Notes: generated from the letters alone by a model not told the origin. 64,000 nucleotides of DNA from Pantoea sp. GD03673 (GCF_029844725.1 NZ_JAOCKJ010000001.1:186001-250000), one strand, 5' to 3'; numbered from the stretch's first letter, positions 54,234 through 62,233 are shown. Numbers and translations: made by a program.

Positions 54234-55388
54234 TTACCAGCGGTTCAGCGTGTGGGTCTCAATCCAGCTGAAGTTGATATCCTCACCCAGTCCGCTGCGG
54301 GTGGGCAGGGTGACAAAGCCCTGATCGTCCATCGGATCAATCAGGCTGTTGAGGTAGGCGGGCGGCGTCTCATAATCCAGGAAGGGATGCAGCAGGCCGC
54401 GCTCATACCAGCGGCAGTTGCGGATCGCGCCAACCACCGCCAGGCTGGCCGCACCGTTGCCGTGGACTTCGCAATCCATGCCAAACGCCTCGGCCAGACT
54501 GGCCACTTTCAGGGTGGCGGAGATGCCGCCCACACCATTGGCGCCTGCCCGCAGAATGTCGCAGGCACCCGCACGCACCCAGTCGGCACGGCTGTGATGC
54601 TTGCCGCCCAGGCTCTCCGGACCGAGCACGTCAATTGAGAGGTTGTCTGCCAGCCAGGCGTAAGAGGCCATACTCTCTTCCTCCATCGGTTCTTCAAACC
54701 AGGTGAAGTTAAGCGTCTCCAGCGCCTTGCCGATGGTCAGCGCGTCACTGCGGCTGTACCAGTGATAGCCATCCAGCATCAGTGCGATATCCGGGCCTAC
54801 CGCTTCACGCACCGCTGCACACGCTTTAATGTCCATCGCCGGGCTGGGCGCAAAGGAGACCGGCGGCATCCAGGTGTGCAGCTTGATCGCCTGATACCCC
54901 CGCGCCACCAGCTTTTCTGCAAACTGTGCATACGCATCCGGGGTCGATAATCCACCGCTCAGCTCGTCGCCACACATGGTGCTGCCGTAAGCCGGGATCT
55001 TCTCGCGATAGCCCCCCAGCAGTTTATGCACCGGCTGTTTCAGCCTGCGACCAATCATGTCCCAGAGTGCCTGCTCGACCGCGGAAAGCGCCCGCTCGGT
55101 GAGCTGGTGGGCACTGCCGCGCTGCCAGTGCACCAGCGACTGCCACAGGCGCTCGCGGTCAAAGGCGTTCTGACCGATCAGCACGTTGCGGAAGAAGGCA
55201 TTCACCACATGGGGGCGCACCACTTCCGGCGGCGCAAAGGCGTAGCCGCAGTCGCCCTCCTCGCTGGTCAGGGTCAACAGCGCCATCTGCGCATCCTGTT
55301 CCGGGCCGGGATGGGAGTGACCGGCGCTGTCGGCGCAGCGCCGGGTGGGGTAGGTAAAAAGGGTGACATCAATGGCGCTGATCTTCAC
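54234..55388 (-). CDS. Enolase-superfamily sugar-acid dehydratase (mandelate racemase subgroup)
   Basis: A 384-residue protein. An N-terminal capping domain (ISAIDVTLFTYPTRRCADSA) and TIM barrel. Barrel motifs: second-strand base AIKLHTWMPP (KxH, not the usual KxK); metal ligands Asp in ALMLDGYHWY, Glu in FTWFEEPMEEE and Glu in VLGPESLGGK; Asp in CDILRAGANGVGG and His in CEVHGNGAA may form the His-Asp dyad. It should abstract a proton alpha to a carboxylate and dehydrate an acid sugar; the substrate is not known. First gene of the ABC importer operon, 36 bp after a KdgR-type box. Confidence 0.86.
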   Translation of the reverse strand: MKISAIDVTLFTYPTRRCADSAGHSHPGPEQDAQMALLTLTSEEGDCGYAFAPPEVVRPHVVNAFFRNVLIGQNAFDRERLWQSLVHWQRGSAHQLTERALSAVEQALWDMIGRRLKQPVHKLLGGYREKIPAYGSTMCGDELSGGLSTPDAYAQFAEKLVARGYQAIKLHTWMPPVSFAPSPAMDIKACAAVREAVGPDIALMLDGYHWYSRSDALTIGKALETLNFTWFEEPMEEESMASYAWLADNLSIDVLGPESLGGKHHSRADWVRAGACDILRAGANGVGGISATLKVASLAEAFGMDCEVHGNGAASLAVVGAIRNCRWYERGLLHPFLDYETPPAYLNSLIDPMDDQGFVTLPTRSGLGEDINFSWIETHTLNRW

Positions 55389-55423
55389 GGTTATGCTCCT
55401 GTGGCAGGCTGTCCTGATAAATT

Positions 55424-55442
55424 ATTAAAACGTTGTTTCATT
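55424..55442. promoter_or_regulatory. KdgR-type operator before the enolase/ABC operon
   Basis: ATTAAAACGTTGTTTCATT matches the KdgR-type pattern AATRAAAYNNYRTTTYATT with one mismatch, at the second base. It is 36 bp upstream of the dehydratase start, and its right arm is the same as in the box at 48227-48245. Confidence 0.7.
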
Positions 55443-55526
55443 TTTAATCTAGCGTTCACAATTCATTAACGCACTGGAAAAAACGATACGATTAATGGCT
55501 AATATGTGTGCAGTCGCCCAGGGTGT

Positions 55527-55542
55527 TGTGAGCATATTCACG
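55527..55542. promoter_or_regulatory. Near-consensus CRP-cAMP site
   Basis: TGTGAGCATATTCACG fits TGTGA-N6-TCACA with one mismatch at the last base. It lies 139 bp upstream of the dehydratase start and 195 bp from the opposite iron-binding protein gene. Another half-site TTTTGTGAGC follows at 55554. Confidence 0.6.
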
Positions 55543-55701
55543 AAAGCTGACCGTTTTGTGAGCAGCGACACGCTGCGTTTTTGCTCTCGTGTCGCGTTCG
55601 TTTTAGCAGCCACTCAGCCTGTTAACGCTGCGGCAAAAAACATTTAACCGGATGACTTCCCCTGACCCTGTTTTTAGGTGATAGTAACGCCGCTTTACAT
55701 T

Positions 55702-55720
55702 AATAATTCTCATTATCATT
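55702..55720. promoter_or_regulatory. Fur box
   Basis: AATAATTCTCATTATCATT reads on the other strand AATGATAATGAGAATTATT, a close match to the enterobacterial Fur consensus GATAATGATAATCATTATC. It ends 16 bp before the ATG of the binding protein gene, so iron-dependent repression is expected. Confidence 0.82.
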
Positions 55721-55736
55721 TGTGCGGGTTTTCATC

Positions 55737-56852
55737 ATGAAAAAATGGTTTTTAGCGCTGGGGCTGCTCACGCTGGCAGGGACGGCTTCGGCCAAAATGA
55801 TTACCGATGTTGCAGGCCGTCAGGTCGAGGTGCCGCAGGAGGCAAAGCGCATCATTCTGGGTGAAGGCCGTCAGATGTATCTGCTGGCGGCATTTGATAC
55901 CGACGCCCCGTTCAAACGGGTGATTGGCTGGCGTGATGACTTCCCGAAAGCGGACTGGGACGGTTATCAGGCGTATGAGAAACGCTATCCCGACATTAAA
56001 AAATTACCGACCTTTGGCGGCGCGAAAGATGGCACTTTCAACGTTGAGCAGGCGTTAACCCTCAAGCCCGATCTGGTGCTGATGAATCTGGAATCAAAAG
56101 CCGCCACCGATGAGGGCAAGCTGATTGAAAAACTGCAGGCCGTTGGCGTACCGGTGGTGTTTATCGACTTCCGCGAAGCCCCGATGGTTAACGCGGAGAA
56201 AAGCATCCGCATCATGGGCGAACTGGTGAACAAACCGGCGCGTGCGCAGGAGATTATCACCTTCCGCCAGCAGCAGATTGACCTTGTCACGTCGCGCCTG
56301 AAGAACTTCACCGGCTATCGCCCGAAAGTGATGATCGACCGTGCAGGCGGCTACAGCGACGAATGCTGCATGTCGTTTGGCAATGAGAACTTTGGTCAGA
56401 TGGTGGAAATTGCAGGTGGCCGCAACATCGCCAGAGACCTGATTCCTGGCACCTTCGGGACGGTGAATCCGGAGCAGATCATTGCCAGTCAGCCGGACGT
56501 GGTGGTGGTGACCGGCGCTAACTGGAAAAACTACAACACCGTGGGCAAATGGGTCGGCGTCGGTCCGGGTGCCAACGCCACCGACGCCACCGCGCGTCTT
56601 AAAGCCCTGATGATGCGCGATGCCTTCAAAACCCTGCCAGTGGCGCACAACGGCAACGTCCACGCCATCTGGCATCAGTTCTACGACAGCCCCTATCAGT
56701 TTGTGGCGATCCAGGCGCTGGCGAAATGGCTGCATCCCGATCTGTTTGCCGATCTCGATCCGGATGCCACCTTCCGCGCATTCCACGAGAAGTTCCTGCC
56801 GCTGCCTTACCAGCCAGGCTACTGGGTCACGTTACCCGCTGACAAGCCCTGA
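55737..56852 (+). CDS. Periplasmic iron/siderophore-type binding protein without its ABC partners
   Basis: A 371-residue secreted protein from ATG 55737 with signal peptide (MKKWFLALGLLTLAGTASA). It belongs to the type III helical-backbone binding fold (MITDVAGRQVEVPQEAKRII; ALTLKPDLVLMNL; GTVNPEQIIASQPDVVVVTG). No permease or ATPase gene follows. The Fur box just upstream supports an iron or siderophore ligand. An orphan that uses another system's permease is likely. Confidence 0.87.
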   Translation: MKKWFLALGLLTLAGTASAKMITDVAGRQVEVPQEAKRIILGEGRQMYLLAAFDTDAPFKRVIGWRDDFPKADWDGYQAYEKRYPDIKKLPTFGGAKDGTFNVEQALTLKPDLVLMNLESKAATDEGKLIEKLQAVGVPVVFIDFREAPMVNAEKSIRIMGELVNKPARAQEIITFRQQQIDLVTSRLKNFTGYRPKVMIDRAGGYSDECCMSFGNENFGQMVEIAGGRNIARDLIPGTFGTVNPEQIIASQPDVVVVTGANWKNYNTVGKWVGVGPGANATDATARLKALMMRDAFKTLPVAHNGNVHAIWHQFYDSPYQFVAIQALAKWLHPDLFADLDPDATFRAFHEKFLPLPYQPGYWVTLPADKP

Positions 56853-57018
56853 CTGACCGGCGATGACAGGGACGTCATCCGCCTGATGTGCAATTCCTCC
56901 TGAATAAACCCGCTGTTTCTCTTCAGATTTACTAATCTTTTACAGGCGCGGGGTCGGTTACGCTGAGCAGCGCGACATCTGACCCGGTCCGCATTCACGT
57001 TGAAAAATGGAGAGAAAC

Positions 57019-57426
57019 ATGCGCAATACCCTGGGAAGATCGGCATTTGCCGTGACGCTGTATGCTCTGCTGGAGCCGGTGCCGCTGGGCTTTTTTGTGG
57101 CGGCCTGGCTGTTCGATATTCTCTACACCCAGACCTTTGTGCTGTTCTGGACGGATGCCGCAGGCTGGCTGATTGCGCTGGGACTGATACTGGCGATCGT
57201 GCCGCGTCTCATTGCGCTGGTGTATCAGTTTCGCGGCAGTGACCGCGCGGAAAAGGCCCATTTCTGGCTCTGGCTGGTGGCCATCATCATCGCTATCGTC
57301 AATGCGTTTATTCACAGCCGTGATGCCGCCGCTGTGATCCCGCTGGGCGTAACGCTCTCAACGCTGGTGGTCGTGCTGCTGCTGCTGGCGAATGTGCAAC
57401 TTGCGTTACGTCAGCGTAGCGCTTAA
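57019..57426 (+). CDS. Small membrane protein (DUF2231-like)
   Basis: A 135-residue protein from ATG 57019 (GGAGAG before it) with four membrane segments (LLEPVPLGFFVAAWLFDILY; WLIALGLILAIVPRLIALVY; WLWLVAIIIAIVNAFIHSRD; VTLSTLVVVLLLLANVQLAL). It matches the DUF2231 type of predicted membrane protein often paired with sorbosone dehydrogenases. It lies 12 bp before the PQQ-dehydrogenase-like gene in the same operon and may be a membrane partner, perhaps for electron transfer; no haem-binding histidine pair is obvious. Confidence 0.8.
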   Translation: MRNTLGRSAFAVTLYALLEPVPLGFFVAAWLFDILYTQTFVLFWTDAAGWLIALGLILAIVPRLIALVYQFRGSDRAEKAHFWLWLVAIIIAIVNAFIHSRDAAAVIPLGVTLSTLVVVLLLLANVQLALRQRSA

Positions 57427-57438
57427 GGAGGAGCCATC

Positions 57439-58740
57439 ATGAAGATACCGCATAAAACGCTGCTCGCGCTGACCCTGACTGCCATGCTGGCAGGCTGTGA
57501 TGACGGTGCGCTGGTCGATCCGCAAAAGCAGATCGGTCCGAACCCCGAACTGCCGCAGGCGCAGAACTTCTTTATGCCGCCGATGCAGGTGCCGGAGGGC
57601 ACGCCCTGGAAAGCGGGCGAGATGCCAAAAGTGGCTGACGGGCTGAAGATTGAAAAGATTGCTGAGAATCTGCAGCATCCGCGTCAGGTCTATGTGTTGC
57701 CGAACAACGATGTGCTGGTCGCGGAATCCAACGGCCCGCCAAAACCGACCACCCGGCCTAAACAGTTGATCATGGGCATTGTGCAGAAAGCGTCAGGTAA
57801 GGGCGGTGCAGGCGGCAATCGCATTACGCTGCTGCGCAACGTTAATGGCAAATGGGAACAGCATCGCTTTATTGAGAATCTGCACTCGCCGTTTGGTATG
57901 CAGCTGATTGGTAATACGCTCTACGTTGCGAATGCTGACAGCCTGGTGAAATTCCCCTACCGCGAAGGCGAGACGGCGATCCGCACCGCGCCTGAAGAGG
58001 TGACGGAACTGCCGGGTGGGCCGATTAACCACCACTGGACCAAAGCGCTGTTAGCCAGCCCGGATGGCAGCAAGCTCTACGTGGGTGTCGGCTCTAACAG
58101 TAACGTCACCGAAAACGGCATTGGCGCAGAGTATCGCCGTGCGGCGGTACTGGAAGTGGATGCGGCCAGCGGTGCCAGCCGTATTTATGCCAGCGGACTG
58201 CGCAATCCGACCGGCTTACAGTGGGAGCCGCAGAGTGGCAAACTGTGGGCCATCGTTAACGAGCGTGATGAAATCGGCTCCGATCTGGTGCCTGACTACA
58301 TGACCTCGGTGCAGGAGAAAGGCTTCTACGGCTGGCCTTACAGCTACTTTGGTCAGCATGTTGATACCCGTGCCGAACCGCAGCGTCCTGACCTGGTTGA
58401 GAAGGCGATCAGGCCGGATTATGCCCTCAGCTCGCATGTCGCCCCGCTGGGCCTGCTGTTTTACGGGGGTGATAACATGCCGCAATACCGTGGCGGCGCG
58501 TTTATCAGCGAGCATGGCAGCTGGAACCGGACGCCGCTGAATGGCTACAAAGTGGTGTGGGTGAAGTTTGAAAACGGCAAGCCGGTGGGGCAGCCGCAGA
58601 CGGTGGTCTCGGGCTTCCTGACGGACGATGAAAAGCAGGTGCGTGGATTGCCGGTCGGTCTCGCCAGCGATAAACAGGGCGGCGTGCTGATTGCTGACGA
58701 CGCAGGGAACACCGTCTGGCGTATCAGCGCCGCGAAGTAA
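57439..58740 (+). CDS. PQQ-dependent sugar dehydrogenase lipoprotein (sorbosone dehydrogenase family)
   Basis: A 433-residue lipoprotein: signal MKIPHKTLLALTLTAMLAGC with lipobox Cys20. The six-bladed propeller of soluble PQQ glucose/sorbosone dehydrogenases is seen: LQHPRQVYVLPNNDVLVAES, the catalytic-type His in GGPINHHWTKALLASPDG, NENGIGAEYRRAAVLEVD, IYASGLRNPTGLQWEPQSGK and AFISEHGSWNRTPLNGYK. PQQ is probably supplied by the pqq operon 25 kb upstream. It oxidises an aldose or aldehyde in the periplasm. GGAGG precedes the ATG. Confidence 0.88.
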   Translation: MKIPHKTLLALTLTAMLAGCDDGALVDPQKQIGPNPELPQAQNFFMPPMQVPEGTPWKAGEMPKVADGLKIEKIAENLQHPRQVYVLPNNDVLVAESNGPPKPTTRPKQLIMGIVQKASGKGGAGGNRITLLRNVNGKWEQHRFIENLHSPFGMQLIGNTLYVANADSLVKFPYREGETAIRTAPEEVTELPGGPINHHWTKALLASPDGSKLYVGVGSNSNVTENGIGAEYRRAAVLEVDAASGASRIYASGLRNPTGLQWEPQSGKLWAIVNERDEIGSDLVPDYMTSVQEKGFYGWPYSYFGQHVDTRAEPQRPDLVEKAIRPDYALSSHVAPLGLLFYGGDNMPQYRGGAFISEHGSWNRTPLNGYKVVWVKFENGKPVGQPQTVVSGFLTDDEKQVRGLPVGLASDKQGGVLIADDAGNTVWRISAAK

Positions 58741-58778
58741 GTTCTGCACGCATTCTGTTATCGCCGGAAAGCAGGCAT

Positions 58779-58811
58779 AAAAAAAGGATTTGGCATCTCG
58801 CCAAATCCTTT
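58779..58811. terminator. Bidirectional terminator shared by the PQQ dehydrogenase and the sRNA
   Basis: AAAGGATTTGGC/GCCAAATCCTTT, a 12-bp perfect stem with a 5-nt loop, an A run of seven on the left (58779-58785) and a T run on the right. On the plus strand it ends the dehydrogenase gene; on the minus strand it would end the divergent sRNA. Confidence 0.9.
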
Positions 58812-58877
58812 ATTTTTTTGTTCGCTACCCGGCTGGTAACCGCGCTGCGAACGAGGTGCTCAGCACTCTCCACAAAC
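58779..58877 (-). ncRNA. istR: Predicted IstR-like antisense sRNA
   Basis: A minus-strand transcript of about 95-99 nt is predicted from near 58873-58877 to the T run at 58785-58779. Its promoter has TTGAAA, a 17-bp spacer and TACAAT (58909 to 58881 on the minus strand). Its 5' part is complementary to the tisB leader at 59052-59070: 18 of 19 nucleotides pair (mismatch against 59059). The GCGGTTACCAGCCGGG middle and the hairpin-plus-U end give the shape of IstR-1 of E. coli. IstR binds the leader and keeps the toxin mRNA untranslated without SOS. This is a prediction from sequence, not seen expressed. Confidence 0.78.
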
Positions 58878-58880
58878 AAG

Positions 58881-58909
58881 ATTGTAAAATGTGCGGCTAA
58901 GGATTTCAA
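58881..58909 (-). promoter_or_regulatory. Sigma-70 promoter of the IstR-like sRNA
   Basis: On the minus strand, TTGAAA (58909-58904) and TACAAT (58886-58881) are separated by exactly 17 bp; each box matches consensus at five of six bases. It should be constitutive and start around 58873-58877. Confidence 0.72.
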
Positions 58910-58923
58910 GTTTCGCCAAAATA

Positions 58924-58939
58924 CTGTATGTTTATACAT
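58924..58939 (+). promoter_or_regulatory. LexA-like SOS box of the tisB-like transcript
   Basis: CTGTATGTTTATACAT matches CTGT-N8-ACAG except for the last base (T for G). It lies about 210 bp upstream of the toxin ORF and overlaps the only plausible -10 region (TATACA), as LexA boxes do. It is also just upstream of the oppositely directed sRNA promoter. Confidence 0.7.
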
Positions 58940-59051
58940 GTGTTGGGTGTTGAGCATCGCCTCATTGTCGACTGGCCGCTCCCAGGGGCACGGTTTTAAA
59001 ATCCCGGCAGGCATCAGGTGGTGCTGGCCTGTGGCTTTAACCATGAGTGCC

Positions 59052-59070
59052 GCTCAGCCCTCTCCACAAA
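59052..59070 (+). promoter_or_regulatory. Leader target for the IstR-like sRNA
   Basis: GCTCAGCCCTCTCCACAAA in the toxin mRNA leader. It is a near copy (18 of 19) of the plus strand at 58858-58876, the region transcribed in reverse as the 5' part of the sRNA. The site is 80-99 nt upstream of the toxin start, as in E. coli tisB where IstR-1 blocks a ribosome standby site. Confidence 0.75.
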
Positions 59071-59150
59071 GATGTGCTTAGGCACCCGGCGGGTAGAGTC
59101 AAAGCCCTGGTTGCCGAACAGCGCGCTCCTGAAAAAGGAGAAGGAAAGTG

Positions 59151-59267
59151 ATGGAACTGACTAAGCTGATTCTGGATCTTATCCGGGTCATCTTGCAGAT
59201 CATCGTTGCCCTTATGCAACTGACCGGTCACGCAGGTTTACCGGAACTTGAAACAAGGCGGAGCTAA
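59151..59267 (+). CDS. tisB: TisB-like small hydrophobic toxin peptide
   Basis: A 38-residue ORF with AAGGAGAAGGAAAG before ATG 59151: [20 protein letters not shown] then [18 protein letters not shown]. The first 23 residues form an amphipathic helix with a thin polar strip: Glu2, Lys5, Asp9, Arg12, Gln16 and Gln23 spaced three, four or seven apart. This is the pattern of E. coli TisB, which inserts in the inner membrane, dissipates proton motive force and favours persistence after DNA damage. The tail after residue 24 is longer than in TisB. A LexA-like box, long leader and antisense sRNA complete the locus. Confidence 0.78.
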   Translation: MELTKLILDLIRVILQIIVALMQLTGHAGLPELETRRS

Positions 59268-59284
59268 CCACTCCGCCTTTTTTC
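59255..59284 (+). terminator. Terminator of the tisB-like gene
   Basis: AAGGCGGAG/CTCCGCCTT with a 7-nt loop holding the stop codon, followed by a T run. It overlaps the last four codons. Confidence 0.88.
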
Positions 59285-59371
59285 TGTGTCAATTCGCTGT
59301 CATTAAAGGCGGGTAAGGTGGGGCGACAAAAGCACGCCGCCGGGGCGTTGCGTATCCTGACCGGGAGTCAT

Positions 59372-60004
59372 ATGTCCATAGCCGCCGTTATGCCCGCGCG
59401 ATTAGCGCACACCTGGATTGATGAGAGTGTGCGGATGCGGGAAACCACCGTGGGTCAGCAGTGTGAGATTCTGGCGCACAGCACGCTGGAATACAGCGAG
59501 CTGGGTGACTTTTCTTATGTCGGCGAGTACTGCTGTCTGGCCGACACGCAGGTCGGGCGCTTCTGCGCCATTGCCAATTATGTGCGGATCGGCGCGCCGA
59601 ATCACCCGATGGACCGCGCCTCGCAGCATCGCTTTACCTACTGCCCGGAGTATTACCACCCCGACGCCCGCCGCGATCAGGGCTTTTTTGCTGCCCGTCG
59701 TGCCGATCGGGTGGTGACAGGAAACGATGTCTGGATCGGGCATGGGGTGATTGTGCTGCCCGGCGTTACGATCGGTGATGGCGCAGTGCTGGCAGCGGGC
59801 GCAGTGGTGACCAGAGATGTCGCCCCCTACAGCGTGGTGGGCGGTGTTCCGGCCCGGCCGCTGCGGATGCGGTTTACCCCTGCGATTGTCGCCCGCCTGC
59901 AGCGCATTGCCTGGTGGAACTGGCCGCTGGAGAAACTGCTGGCGAATCTGCCCGACTTTCAGCACGGCGACATCGAACAGTTCTGCCAGCGGCACGGTGA
60001 ATAA
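59372..60004 (+). CDS. Hexapeptide-repeat acyltransferase (PhnO-neighbour/DapH-like family)
   Basis: A 210-residue left-handed beta-helix protein from ATG 59372 (GGGAG before it). Hexapeptide repeats run from about residue 25, catalytic-type His is in [35 protein letters not shown], and [20 protein letters not shown] plus [14 protein letters not shown] close the coil. This set resembles the transferase of phosphonate clusters (TIGR03308 type). No phn genes are in the window, so the substrate is unknown. Confidence 0.85.
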   Translation: MSIAAVMPARLAHTWIDESVRMRETTVGQQCEILAHSTLEYSELGDFSYVGEYCCLADTQVGRFCAIANYVRIGAPNHPMDRASQHRFTYCPEYYHPDARRDQGFFAARRADRVVTGNDVWIGHGVIVLPGVTIGDGAVLAAGAVVTRDVAPYSVVGGVPARPLRMRFTPAIVARLQRIAWWNWPLEKLLANLPDFQHGDIEQFCQRHGE

Positions 60005-60015
60005 CCCTAACGGCG

Positions 60016-60900
60016 TCAGCCGGTTCGCACGCCGATAACGCGCACGACCCGATGCCCGTAGAGTCCCACCACCAGCCCGGCGACGATCAGCAGCAGGGCA
60101 ACGAGTTTCGGCGCTGAAAGGGTTTCGTCAAATATCGCCACCGATCCCAGAATGCCGAAAACCGGCACCAGCAGCGACAGCGGTGCTACCGTGGAGACCG
60201 GATACTGTTTCAGCAGCCAGTTCCACACCCAGTAGCCCAGCAGGGTGTTGGGATAGACCTGAAACAGTATCGAAAATAGAGCCTTTGCATCCAGCTGGGT
60301 GAACAGCGCGTGATAGCCCGCGCTGCCATTGACCAGCCCGTCGAGCAGGAAAAGCGGGACTGGCGCAAAGGCGCTCGACCAGACCAGAAACGCAAACACC
60401 TGCCGGGTGGCGGCTTTTTTGCTGATGATGTTAGCGATGCTCCAGGCTATCGCTCCCGCCAGCACCAGCAGCAGCCCGGAGAACGTCACCGAGCCATCGG
60501 TGATGGAAAATATGCTGAGCAGACCCGCGCAGGCCAGCAAAAAACCGGCGATCTGATAGCGGCTAAGGCGCTCTTTGAATACCCGGCTTCCCAGCAGCAG
60601 GGTGAAAAAGGCGCTGAACTGCAACAGCAGCGAGGCGATGCCCGCCGACAGCCCGGTTTTAATTCCCAGATTTACCAGCCCCCACAGACCGATCCCGAAG
60701 ACCAGGCCATAGCTGATCAGATAGCGCCACGGCACGTCCGGTTTCCGGATAAAGAACAGCGCGGGCAGGGCGCAGAGCGTAAAGCGGATGCCCGCCAGGA
60801 TAAACGGATCGACCGCGTGCAGCCCGAGCCTGATAACAGAAAAGTTAACGCCCCAGATGGCGGTGATCAGCACGGCGAGTAACAGATGAGAACGTTTCAT
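60016..60900 (-). CDS. EamA/DMT family metabolite exporter
   Basis: A 294-residue protein from ATG 60900 with ten membrane segments in two EamA repeats (LLLAVLITAIWGVNFSVIRL; GLLLVLAGAIAWSIANIISK). Likely exports an amino acid or related metabolite, as EamA does for cysteine and O-acetylserine. Its start overlaps the stop of the MFS gene by 4 bp, so the two form an operon, divergent from an HxlR regulator. The longer upstream frame lies inside the MFS gene and is not used. Confidence 0.88.
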   Translation of the reverse strand: MKRSHLLLAVLITAIWGVNFSVIRLGLHAVDPFILAGIRFTLCALPALFFIRKPDVPWRYLISYGLVFGIGLWGLVNLGIKTGLSAGIASLLLQFSAFFTLLLGSRVFKERLSRYQIAGFLLACAGLLSIFSITDGSVTFSGLLLVLAGAIAWSIANIISKKAATRQVFAFLVWSSAFAPVPLFLLDGLVNGSAGYHALFTQLDAKALFSILFQVYPNTLLGYWVWNWLLKQYPVSTVAPLSLLVPVFGILGSVAIFDETLSAPKLVALLLIVAGLVVGLYGHRVVRVIGVRTG

Positions 60901-62108
60901 ACGTGACGTGCTCCGTACCAGCAAAGAAAGGCAGAGGCACTGACCGCAGCTCCGGCATAACAGACGGCGTGCCATCCCCCGTGGACGTAAAGCTGAGTTG
61001 CGGCGATGGCCCCCAGCGCACTGCCCAGCGAGTAAAAGCACATGTAGGCACCGATCAGACGACTGGCCGCCTCAGGCCGGGCAGCCACGATCAGGCTTTG
61101 GTTAATCACGTGGACCGTCTGAACAGCAAAGTCGAGCAGGATCACCCCCAACACCAGCAACAACAGTGAGCTTTGCAGCGCGGCTATTGGCAGCCAGGCG
61201 ACGGTCAGCAGCGCCAGCGCCAGACCGGTGGCTCGCTGCCCCCGGCCCCGATCAGCCGATCCACCTGCCCGGGCGGCCGCCAGCGCACCGGCCAGGCCCG
61301 CCAGTCCGAACAACCCGATTCGGGTGTGTGAAAGTGACAGGGCGGTCAGCGGCAGGACCATTGAGGACCAGAGCATACTGAAGGCCGCAAAAATCAGCAG
61401 CGCCAGGATACCGCGTCGGCGCAGTTGCGGTTCCGTGAGGAAAAGCCGCAAAACCGACATGAACAGCTGCGGATAGGATGTGCGCTGCGTCGTACCGGCG
61501 GTGGCGGGCAGCGCGTTTGCCAGTACCAGCGAGATCAGCAGTAGCAGGCTGGCGGCCGTCAGATAGACCCCGCGCCAGCCCGCCACGTCAGCTATTATCC
61601 CGGCAACAAAACGTGCCAGCAGGATGCCGATGACGATGCCGCTGGTCACGCTGCCCACCACCTGTCCGCGCTGTTCTGGCGACGCCAGCATGGCGGCCCA
61701 GGCCACCATCAGCTGCGTCACTACCGCCATGAATCCCACCAGCAGCATGGCACCCAGCAGCGTGATCAGATCGGGGGCGAAAGCCGCAACTGTCAGCGCC
61801 AGCACGGAAAGCAGCAGCTGGGTCATCACCAGTTTTTTGCGGTTCACGCAGTCGCCCAGCGGCACCAGAACGATCAGCCCGATGGCATAACCGGTCTGCG
61901 TGGCGGTTACCACCGTACCGATGCTGCCGGGTGAAACCTGCAGGCTGTCGGCGATTGATTCCAGCAACGGCTGAGCGGAGTAAACGTTGGCGACCGCCAG
62001 TGCCGAGGTGAGTGAAAACAAAAAGATCATCCGGGGCGTAAGCGCTGGCGTCGCGCCGGGGGGCGAATCGGTGTCTGACTTGCGAACCCTGCCAATTGTC
62101 GTATTCAT
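60897..62108 (-). CDS. MFS transporter (YtbD/SotB-like)
   Basis: A 403-residue protein from ATG 62108 (MNTTIGRVRKSDTDSPPGAT) with 12 hydrophobic segments. Motif A is GYAIGLIVLVPLGDCVNRKKL and the segment VVTQLMVAWAAMLASPEQRG follows. The substrate is unknown. It is divergent from the HxlR gene, which probably represses it. An ATG at 62177 would add a non-conserved 23 residues. Confidence 0.85.
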   Translation of the reverse strand: MNTTIGRVRKSDTDSPPGATPALTPRMIFLFSLTSALAVANVYSAQPLLESIADSLQVSPGSIGTVVTATQTGYAIGLIVLVPLGDCVNRKKLVMTQLLLSVLALTVAAFAPDLITLLGAMLLVGFMAVVTQLMVAWAAMLASPEQRGQVVGSVTSGIVIGILLARFVAGIIADVAGWRGVYLTAASLLLLISLVLANALPATAGTTQRTSYPQLFMSVLRLFLTEPQLRRRGILALLIFAAFSMLWSSMVLPLTALSLSHTRIGLFGLAGLAGALAAARAGGSADRGRGQRATGLALALLTVAWLPIAALQSSLLLLVLGVILLDFAVQTVHVINQSLIVAARPEAASRLIGAYMCFYSLGSALGAIAATQLYVHGGWHAVCYAGAAVSASAFLCWYGARHV

Positions 62109-62233
62109 GTTAGCACTCTGGTTTTTATTTGAAACTGGATTGGCAATACAATTAGCAGCAGAGGTTTTTTTTTGCAACTTCTTTTCCGGGTGGTTAAGCT
62201 GACACTCTGTGACAGGTAAAGTGAGAAAAGAGC

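Noticed and set aside
58818..59081. 87-codon frame across the tisB leader
   Set aside because: It crosses the LexA box, both promoters and the sRNA target; composition and Cys/Trp content are not gene-like.
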